Source of the DNA: Planctomycetota bacterium
Lineage (GTDB): Bacteria; Planctomycetota; SZUA-567
Direction of reading: 5' to 3'
Length of the DNA stretch: 8,542 bases
Assembly (NCBI GenBank): GCA_020861125.1
Contig: JAJBSZ010000373.1
Span: forward strand, 1 to 8,542
A program made the translations under genes and the position numbers. The notes under the pieces were generated by a model that had not been told where the DNA came from, searched no databases, and saw only the letters and a list, made by a program, of their open reading frames with translations. Position 1 is the stretch's first letter. Each line of letters opens with the position of its first letter. This document shows positions 1-5,080 of the stretch, piece after piece.

Positions 1-364
1 CCATGACTCGGTATTCGTAATCGCCGATAACGCCGCCGATGCGCCGTTCGGTGTGTTCGGCGGTACCGTCCGAGAGGCTGTACGGGTTTTTGTCGACCCA
101 ATCGGCCACCACGCTGACACGCTCACCTTCCGAGCTCACCGAGTATTCCATATCGGACAGAAAGGCGATGGCCATCTCCAGGGCGAATTCGGCCGCCGCC
201 TGGGCGCCGTCATCGTTTTCCAGGGTCTGGCTCATCCGCGAGGCGGTCAGGGTCGTCCGGTAAAAATGGACGCCCACAATCGCCGTGAGAACCGTGCCGA
301 GATAGGCGATCAAGAGCAGAGCGCTGCCCCGCCTCGACCGTATTGCTCCGCTGGAAATGTCCAT
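1..364 (-). CDS. PilX/GspK-like minor pilin, 3'-truncated by window edge
   Basis: The first 121 residues are visible; the rest lies beyond the left edge. The start is ATG at 364-362. It is preceded by AGGGA seven bases upstream and by an in-frame TAA a few codons further up. The N-terminus carries a basic RSRRG motif at residues 9-13, followed by a hydrophobic helix (about 14-33), then RTTL and an alanine-rich helical stretch. This is the layout of PilX N-terminal domains and GspK: a prepilin-like RRG site, but with Leu instead of Glu at +5 of the mature protein. In those families the protein sits at the tip of the (pseudo)pilus and helps start assembly; that role is inferred here. The gene follows the PilW-like gene after 60 bp, matching the usual V-W-X (or I-J-K) order. 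T4P and T2SS membership cannot be separated from this fragment. Confidence 0.72.
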   Translation of the reverse strand, partial: MDISSGAIRSRRGSALLLIAYLGTVLTAIVGVHFYRTTLTASRMSQTLENDDGAQAAAEFALEMAIAFLSDMEYSVSSEGERVSVVADWVDKNPYSLSDGTAEHTERRIGGVIGDYEYRVM

Positions 365-424
365 GGTACTATCCCTTTATAAAAATTTTACCTTTTGTCT
401 CGTGGGCCGGTTCTCCAGCGGTGG

Positions 425-1618
425 CTACCGCTGCATGTTTTTCAAGAGAACCGTAGTCTCGTACCAGCGCGCGGCCACATTGATGATGTTCGACTTATGC
501 AGTATTTTCCCGGCATCGGTCACGCCATCGTTTTCCAGGATCAGCAGCTTGATACTCAAGGCCGCGGTGCCGTTGCCCGCATTTTCGTTGATCAACCCGG
601 CGCCATTGCCGGAGGAGTTGATGTTGGAATAGGAATAACTCACCAGCCGAAAAATAGGCGTCCGGCGGCTGGTATCGACCCGGCGGAGCACCACCGGCGG
701 CGTCAGGTAGATCGCCTGCTGCGGAATGGAGCCGGAAACCAGCTGCCCGTTGCGCACGTAGTTGACGTAGTTGCTGCCGGAATAGACCATTTGCAATCGA
801 CCGATGTGAAAGGTGCCGTCCGTTTTGCCGTCGCCGTCAAGGTCGATGCTGGCACCAGAGGTGGTTACGCTGCTTTCCTGAATTACGATGGGCTGGCCGC
901 TGCTGTCGAGCACCGGCACAAACCGAATGGCATGGAAAGCGGTCACGGTATTGTTGTCCCAACTGGTATCGTAGGCAGTATGGCTGCGCCATTCATCGAT
1001 CGTCGGGATGGCAATAGCCTCGAAATTACTGGAGGTGAGGCCGGTCGGGCTCATGGCGGCCAGTACGCTGACCAATTCGCCGTCGTCCTCATCGCGAACC
1101 ACGAAGCCCACGCTGTCGGGATTGTTTTCGTCCGGACCTTCGCCCACCACGGAATCAGTGGTTGCGGAAGCCGCCAGATAGGAAATATCGCCGCGCTGCT
1201 GGCCGATTTGCAGGTGGTTCCTGTCATCCAAAAAATCGCCCACGCCTTGAGCGTCGAGAGGCACGACAAAGGCAATACTGTCCATGCCGGAACGGAGGCT
1301 GGTCAACCACGCCTTGCCCGCCGAGCCGCTGAAACCCCAGGTGCGGTGGTCAATGTCGTACCAGATATTGGTGGTATCCTCCCGCGTGGCGGTGGACTTG
1401 GTGATATACACCGGCAGGATGGCGGGTTTGACGAGAGAAGCAATCTCCCATAACGCCCGGTTGGCAGCCTGGTCGGCTCGGGTGATGGCGTTCTGGTTCT
1501 CCACCATTTTCATGAAGTCGCCGAAGGCCGACAGACCAACCAGAACCAGTACCGACATGAGTGACGCGGCCAAAACCACTTCGACCAGCGTAAACCCTTG
1601 TTTGTGCGATGTCTTCAT
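425..1618 (-). CDS. PilW/GspJ-like prepilin, 397 aa
   Basis: This is a class-III signal-peptide protein. MKTSHKQG ends in Gly8, followed by FTLVE with Glu13 at mature +5, then a hydrophobic helix to about residue 31. This is the site cut and N-methylated by the prepilin peptidase PilD/GspO. The ATG at 1618 is preferred over one 13 codons upstream because GGAG lies seven bases before it and the leader then has normal length. The remainder is a large, Ser/Gly/Asp-rich, beta-rich periplasmic part with no second membrane segment. Residues 259-268 read DLDGDGKTDG, a calcium-loop-like motif. At 397 residues it is much longer than typical GspJ and nearer to PilW-type minor pilins. It lies 51 bp after the PilV-like gene and 60 bp before the PilX-like gene. 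A role in the tip complex is inferred from family and gene order. No cysteines are apparent in the mature part. Confidence 0.85.
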   Translation of the reverse strand: MKTSHKQGFTLVEVVLAASLMSVLVLVGLSAFGDFMKMVENQNAITRADQAANRALWEIASLVKPAILPVYITKSTATREDTTNIWYDIDHRTWGFSGSAGKAWLTSLRSGMDSIAFVVPLDAQGVGDFLDDRNHLQIGQQRGDISYLAASATTDSVVGEGPDENNPDSVGFVVRDEDDGELVSVLAAMSPTGLTSSNFEAIAIPTIDEWRSHTAYDTSWDNNTVTAFHAIRFVPVLDSSGQPIVIQESSVTTSGASIDLDGDGKTDGTFHIGRLQMVYSGSNYVNYVRNGQLVSGSIPQQAIYLTPPVVLRRVDTSRRTPIFRLVSYSYSNINSSGNGAGLINENAGNGTAALSIKLLILENDGVTDAGKILHKSNIINVAARWYETTVLLKNMQR

Positions 1619-1625
1619 CGTCTTT

Positions 1626-1629
1626 CTCC
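1626..1629 (-). promoter_or_regulatory. Ribosome binding site deciding the PilW-like start
   Basis: GGAG on the minus strand, seven bases before the ATG at 1618. It favours the short-leader start over the upstream in-frame ATG at 1657. Confidence 0.6.
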
Positions 1630-1669
1630 ACTCTCGTCCAGCCACCGGGACCGGCACGGGCGACAGCCG

Positions 1670-2506
1670 CTAGAGACCAACTACCGAAGTGGCGGTCACG
1701 ATATAATACCGGGTCAGGGACACAAGCGCGTTGGCGCTTTCCGGCGGATAGGCGAAACCCGGTGTGAGTCCGTTCTTATCGGCATTCATGGCGTCTTCGT
1801 TGGCGTAATACCGCACCGATACGCGGAGCGGAAGGCTGCGCAACCCGCTGCCACCGTTAAATGTACCCGTGAACAGAGTAATGAAATTACTGGTGTTGTA
1901 GCCGTCGCCGTCCATGTCGAAAAACTGGTTGTCGGCCGCCGAAACCACCTCGGTGGAGCCGCTCAGGTTCAAGTTGTTCCATTCATAAAAATCGGAAGGC
2001 ACCTTCGACTCCTCGAGGAACACCTCCATGACGCCACGGCCGAGCGGGTACTGCTGAGCTTCGACGTCAATGTCCGCACCGACAATATTACCGGTGGCAA
2101 CGCCTGGTACCGGCACAGGGAATTCGTAATACACGACGTTGTATGAAGTGTTCGCTTCCACCTTGATCGGATAGGTGGACGGCATGCCGGAGAGTTTGGC
2201 ACGCATCTGGCGAAGATAATAGACGAGGCCTTCCGGTGCGCTGGTGACGGTATCGCTGTTGATATTGTCCCGGGCCGCCGCCAGTACCCCGTCCAACTGG
2301 GAACTGATGGCTTTGGACCCGGCGACCTCCAGCTCCAACAATCGGCTCAGCTTCACCGTGCTGGCGGCAGAATATAAAAAGGCAACCGAAAGACTGGTGA
2401 GCACGGCAAAGCCAACCATAACCTCGATCAGGGTCATACCGCTACGCCCCGTCCGGGGAGATATTCCAGCCACGTTACTGTGATACCTACCAGGGTACAT
2501 TTTCAT
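1670..2506 (-). CDS. PilV/GspI-like prepilin, 278 aa
   Basis: First gene of the pilin operon. The prepilin motif RSG|MTLIEV places cleavage after Gly23, with Met at +1 and Glu28 at +5. It is followed by a hydrophobic helix to about residue 46 and a helical stretch to about residue 80. The leader of 23 residues is long for this family, but GGAG seven bases before the ATG at 2506 supports this start and no better in-frame start lies closer. The C-terminal half is beta-rich and contains DMDGDG at 197-202, like the loop in the next gene. PilV/GspI proteins are minor (pseudo)pilins of the initiation or tip complex in the inner membrane and periplasm; at 278 residues this one is larger than common GspI (about 120-130). 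A sigma-54-type promoter lies about 50-65 bp upstream. Whether it serves a pilus or a secretion system is not visible here. Confidence 0.83.
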   Translation of the reverse strand: MKMYPGRYHSNVAGISPRTGRSGMTLIEVMVGFAVLTSLSVAFLYSAASTVKLSRLLELEVAGSKAISSQLDGVLAAARDNINSDTVTSAPEGLVYYLRQMRAKLSGMPSTYPIKVEANTSYNVVYYEFPVPVPGVATGNIVGADIDVEAQQYPLGRGVMEVFLEESKVPSDFYEWNNLNLSGSTEVVSAADNQFFDMDGDGYNTSNFITLFTGTFNGGSGLRSLPLRVSVRYYANEDAMNADKNGLTPGFAYPPESANALVSLTRYYIVTATSVVGL

Positions 2507-2557
2507 TGCATATCTCCATCCATCCAGGATTGGAAAAAAACTTCAATACTGGACTAT

Positions 2558-2573
2558 AGCAAGCTCCGTGCCA
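2558..2573 (-). promoter_or_regulatory. Sigma-54 (RpoN) -24/-12 promoter of the pilin operon
   Basis: The minus strand reads TGGCACG-GAGC-TTGCT, an exact match to the sigma-54 consensus TGGCACG-N4-TTGCW, with the invariant GG and GC separated by the required 10 bp. Transcription would start near 2547, giving a leader of about 40 nt before the PilV-like ATG at 2506. RpoN control through an activator such as PilR is established for pilA in Pseudomonas and other bacteria. Applying it to this minor-pilin operon is inference from the motif and its position. Confidence 0.75.
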
Positions 2574-2641
2574 CAGTTCCGAGGAATCCCGCATCTTACC
2601 TATTCGCTTGTAACTCCTGATTTTGCACTGGTCAATACCTT

Positions 2642-2668
2642 TCGGACAGAAGGTTTTCCGCAGTCCGA
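2642..2668. promoter_or_regulatory. Possible enhancer dyad upstream of the sigma-54 promoter
   Basis: A perfect 6-bp inverted repeat, TCGGAC-N15-GTCCGA, is centred near 2655, about 110 bp upstream of the predicted sigma-54 start. This is the distance range where bacterial enhancer-binding proteins usually bind. The right half overlaps no gene. Six-base arms are short, so chance occurrence is quite possible. Confidence 0.25.
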
Positions 2669-2689
2669 TGCCGAGGATCAGGGTTTTCG

Positions 2690-2705
2690 GTTACGATTCA
2701 GTAAC
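2690..2705. promoter_or_regulatory. Second possible operator dyad (GTTAC-N6-GTAAC)
   Basis: A perfect 5-bp inverted repeat with a 6-bp spacer lies about 150 bp upstream of the predicted sigma-54 start. A 7-bp direct repeat GGTTTTC (2652-2658 and 2682-2688, exactly 30 bp apart) lies between and within the two dyads. Together they may be binding sites for a transcriptional activator, but no known consensus is matched. Confidence 0.2.
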
Positions 2706-2823
2706 ATATCCCTCTCGGGCGAGGTGAGCGGTGTGGCCGATGAGAAATGCGGATTTTCCAGCCCAGCGGCAACTAGCAATTCAGTAGCCCGTGAAATTAT
2801 CTCCAGTTACGCGCACACCAGAA

Positions 2824-2872
2824 TCGGTCACGGTCCAGCGGGGGTCAGCCGGCCACGGTGGACCGTTACCTA
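2824..2872. repeat. Long imperfect inverted repeat (hairpin)
   Basis: The arms 2826-2837 and 2859-2870 pair over 11 of 12 bases (GGTCACGGTCCA against TGGACCGTTACC), with a 21-nt GC-rich inner segment that itself holds the palindrome GCCGGC. No T-tract follows on either strand, so it is not a standard terminator. It lies about 280-320 bp upstream of the predicted pilin transcription start. Possible roles are an operator, part of a small RNA or a dispersed palindromic element; none can be shown here. Confidence 0.4.
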
Positions 2873-2932
2873 TTGGTATCACTTATTTCGATAAAGTTGC
2901 ATGGCCGCCGTGGTATTTCCGGTCGGGAAACC

Positions 2933-2960
2933 AAATAAGGGCGCCATAATGGCGCCCCTT
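2933..2960 (-). terminator. Rho-independent-like terminator of the SH3 gene
   Basis: A perfect 19-bp palindrome, GGGCGCCATAATGGCGCCC (2939-2957), gives a GC-rich stem of 8-9 bp. On the minus strand it is followed by TTATTT. It lies about 130 bp past the stop codon of the SH3-domain gene and before the pilin promoter, so it would stop read-through into the pilin operon. The T-tract is short and interrupted, hence moderate confidence. On the plus strand no T-run follows. Confidence 0.6.
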
Positions 2961-3026
2961 GATACCCGATCTTATGCCCAAACGTGGTGCCGGACTTCGT
3001 AGTTCGTCCAAGACTGTTTTCTGAAC

Positions 3027-3076
3027 GGTGCGTACCCATACGAATGGACCGAGGTGATGGGCACCGACAGTACGCA
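3027..3076 (-). other. Structured 3' region with two alternative stems
   Basis: Just past the stop of the SH3 gene, GGTG and CCCAT (3027-3030, 3035-3039) can pair with ATGGG and CACC (3057-3065), leaving CGTA bulged. Alternatively TGCGTAC (3029-3035) pairs perfectly with GTACGCA (3070-3076). The two stems share bases and exclude each other. This could stabilise the mRNA end or be chance; no T-tract follows. Confidence 0.25.
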
Positions 3077-3087
3077 TGGATGCTCAA

Positions 3088-4845
3088 CTAGGGGCCGACC
3101 TCAGACACGAACGGAGGCTGGTAAAAATCGCTGTCCACTTCGCCTGGAGTCGACATGATGACCGTACCGGCCCCGGACGGGACGGTCTGGTTGTACCCGA
3201 CCACATCGGGAAGGTCGGACGGATCGCTCGGGACGACGGGATCGGAATTATAGGATTCGTAGCCCATCGGCAGGTAGGGCTGCGGACCGCTGTCGCCGTC
3301 ATAGTAGTCGTAATAGGGATCGTTTGCGGCCGACAGCGAAGGTTGTCCGGTGGGGACCATGGCCTGCCCCGTGGCCTCCTGCTGTTGCCGCAGGCCTTCC
3401 GCGATCTCGAGATCGGTCAGAATCCGGATTTGATCCACATTCAGGACGTTGGCGATAGCTCCGGAAGCCGATTCGATGGCGCCATTGACCCAGACCCGGC
3501 GGCCGGCAAAATCCTGAAGGCTATACCTGTCGCTCCTGAGGTAAAAGCGGATCTCACCGCCTTTCGAAAGCCGAAAGCTGGCGGGAGCGGCTCCGACGCG
3601 GCCGATGTTTTCCACCCAGCCGGTATAGCCGCCGTACACGGGATCCGGCGGAGCCCAGGCGGCGGACCCGATGCTGGTGGTGGCGCTCGGGTAGTAGAAC
3701 TGAGAGGCGATCTCTTCGTCGATGGCCCGCAACCGGGCTTCGAGGTCGTCCAGCGCCTCTTCCAGCTGACTTACACTGCGTTCCTCTTCTTCCTGCATGC
3801 GGACGAAATTCTCCCGTTCGCGCCTAACATAGGCTTCTTTGATTTCCAAGGCCCGCTTGTCGTCGGCGGAAAGAGCCGGCTTCCCGGCCGCATCGGGACG
3901 GCCCGCGTCGAGATCCACCGCCGGGTTAACCGGCGGCGGTTGCGAATCGGCTACCACAGGTTCGCCACCATCCACCCGCACGTATTCGGCAAAGACATAG
4001 GCCCGGGCCGATTCTGGAGCGGCAATGCGGTACCATTGGCCCCGTTCCTGTTTGATGACGACGGGGTCGCCCTTGTTCAGCTTGCCGACGATGGTGGACT
4101 TGTCCCAGTAGAAGGCATGGACATCGGTGTCGTCCTGGTTGACGATGCCGGGCAGTCCGACCTCGGGAATCTCACCGGTGATATCGGCTTCGACGAAGTT
4201 TTTATGAATGCTGGCCAGTTGATCGGCCGGATAGACGATCTTGTACCAATCACCGTTTTTGGCCAGGACGGTCACGGGCATGCCGGTGGTCAGAACGGCG
4301 ATGGATTCGTACTGGGTATGGGGGCCAGCCCGAACGTTGACCCGGCCTCCAGTAATCTTTGCCGGCCGCGGCACTTCCGGCTCGGCGGGCGCCACCGCCG
4401 TCGCCGCATCGGCACTGTCGATGTCGGCCGGAAGAGGGCTGGCGGGAGCGGGGGAGCCAGAAACGGGCGGCGGCGCCAACGGCGGTGCGGCCGGCACCAG
4501 GGCGGAACCTTCCGCCGCCGGCGGCGGCGGGGCCAAAGGCGGAACCGCTGGCGGAACCAGCGGCGACCGGGCGGGGCTTTCCGCCACCGGCGGTGGCGGC
4601 CCGCCGGGAGGCGGCGGCGGCAACAAACCTGGGGCGGCGGGAGCCGATACCGGGCTGGCTGATGGCTGGATCAACGGAGACAGGGCGACACTTTCCGGGG
4701 GAGAAAGGGACATATCGTCGGCGTCGTCGGTAAGGGGCGGTGGCAGCGGCGGCAAGTCGCCGAACTCAAACTCGCCGGCGTTGGCCCCGGCTGCCGTTGC
4801 CAGCACGGTCAAGGCCAGAATCAACCCCACCACACGTTTCCGCAT
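3088..4845 (-). CDS. Exported protein with proline-rich region, two SH3-like domains and coiled coil, 585 aa
   Basis: I do not recognise a named family for the whole protein. The N-terminus MRKRVVGLILALTVLATAAG with ANAG after it is a Sec signal peptide, probably cut near residue 23. Residues about 30-160 are low-complexity Pro/Ala/Ser with poly-Pro runs. Residues about 164-223 form a bacterial SH3 domain (GGRVNVRAGP, GDWYKIVYP). A second SH3-like unit spans about 237-293 (GDPVVIKQ, GQWYRIA, YVFAEYVRV). A charged coiled coil covers about 326-382. A beta-rich, possibly OB-like segment covers about 400-478 (YTGWVENIG, GRRVWVNGAIE). The tail is Tyr/Asp/Pro-rich, with no C-terminal membrane anchor. 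Extracytoplasmic SH3b domains often bind peptidoglycan or cell-wall peptides, so an envelope role is likely but inferred. The start is fixed by AGGAGG six bases before ATG 4845; the frame is open further upstream but that part looks non-coding. Confidence 0.85.
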   Translation of the reverse strand: MRKRVVGLILALTVLATAAGANAGEFEFGDLPPLPPPLTDDADDMSLSPPESVALSPLIQPSASPVSAPAAPGLLPPPPPGGPPPPVAESPARSPLVPPAVPPLAPPPPAAEGSALVPAAPPLAPPPVSGSPAPASPLPADIDSADAATAVAPAEPEVPRPAKITGGRVNVRAGPHTQYESIAVLTTGMPVTVLAKNGDWYKIVYPADQLASIHKNFVEADITGEIPEVGLPGIVNQDDTDVHAFYWDKSTIVGKLNKGDPVVIKQERGQWYRIAAPESARAYVFAEYVRVDGGEPVVADSQPPPVNPAVDLDAGRPDAAGKPALSADDKRALEIKEAYVRRERENFVRMQEEEERSVSQLEEALDDLEARLRAIDEEIASQFYYPSATTSIGSAAWAPPDPVYGGYTGWVENIGRVGAAPASFRLSKGGEIRFYLRSDRYSLQDFAGRRVWVNGAIESASGAIANVLNVDQIRILTDLEIAEGLRQQQEATGQAMVPTGQPSLSAANDPYYDYYDGDSGPQPYLPMGYESYNSDPVVPSDPSDLPDVVGYNQTVPSGAGTVIMSTPGEVDSDFYQPPFVSEVGP

Positions 4846-4851
4846 CTCATT

Positions 4852-4857
4852 CCTCCT
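4852..4857 (-). promoter_or_regulatory. Consensus ribosome binding site of the SH3 gene
   Basis: AGGAGG on the minus strand, six bases before the ATG at 4845. It decides the start against a longer open frame reaching to 5055, and places the signal peptide exactly at the N-terminus. Confidence 0.85.
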
Positions 4858-5001
4858 TGCGAACAATCGCAGGTCCGTCCGTCGACGGCGATGGTGTCGC
4901 GGGGCTCGTTCGCGCACACTGCCCGCCAGACCCTCAAACCCCGGTTGTGCGACCTCGCCCGCGACCGCGGACGGGGCCGAAAAGGGGTAGTACGAAATTC
5001 T

Positions 5002-5030
5002 TTGCTTCCCAGGGCAAACGTCTATATTAT
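5002..5030 (+). promoter_or_regulatory. Possible sigma-70 promoter for mnmG
   Basis: TTGCTT (5002-5007), a 17-bp spacer and TATTAT (5025-5030). The -10 matches 5 of 6 bases; the -35 is weak. The start would be near 5037, giving a leader of about 44 nt before the mnmG ATG. Confidence 0.4.
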
Positions 5031-5055
5031 CGGCCCAAGTGGTTTTCTCTTTCAA
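5026..5055 (-). promoter_or_regulatory. Possible sigma-70 promoter for the SH3 gene
   Basis: Minus strand: TTGAAA (5055-5050), an 18-bp spacer, then GATAAT (5031-5026); each box matches 5 of 6 consensus bases. Transcription would start near 5018, leaving a leader of about 170 nt before the ATG at 4845. Its -10 box overlaps that of the opposing mnmG promoter. Confidence 0.4.
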
Positions 5056-5080
5056 CCTTTTTCAGGATTCTTCCACTTTT

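Larger units (their letters stand above)
2507..3087. other. 581-bp gene-free regulatory spacer
   Basis: I find no credible gene here. Open frames are short, overlap the promoter or hairpins, lack a convincing ribosome binding site and have no recognisable domain. By eye the stretch is less GC-rich than the genes to its right. From right to left (the direction of transcription of both flanking genes) it contains a structured region just past the SH3 gene stop, a terminator-like palindrome, a long imperfect hairpin, small dyads and the sigma-54 promoter. It separates the SH3 gene from the pilin operon. Confidence 0.6.

Noticed and set aside
395..1453. Long plus-strand open frame (352 codons) opposite the PilW-like gene
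   Set aside because: It is antisense to a gene with a prepilin motif and ribosome binding site, has no recognisable domain and arises from GC-rich codon use.
2568..2894. Plus-strand open frame of 108 codons in the spacer
   Set aside because: It begins inside the sigma-54 promoter, has no clear ribosome binding site and no recognisable domain, and runs through the hairpin.
2866..3087. Small minus-strand open frames just after the SH3 gene
   Set aside because: They span the terminator hairpin and structured 3' region, use weak starts and show no protein features.
4452..4640. GGC-rich tract as a microsatellite or CRISPR-like array
   Set aside because: No regular repeat-spacer pattern; the tract is explained by proline and alanine codons on the minus strand.
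3076..4662. Long plus-strand open frame (528 codons) opposite the SH3 gene
   Set aside because: Its composition is Gly/Arg/Asp-rich with repetitive tails mirroring the proline codons of the real gene, and it lacks domains.
4846..5055. N-terminal extension of the SH3 protein by 70 residues
   Set aside because: The consensus AGGAGG and the signal peptide both place the start at 4845; the extension is Arg-rich and would bury the signal peptide.
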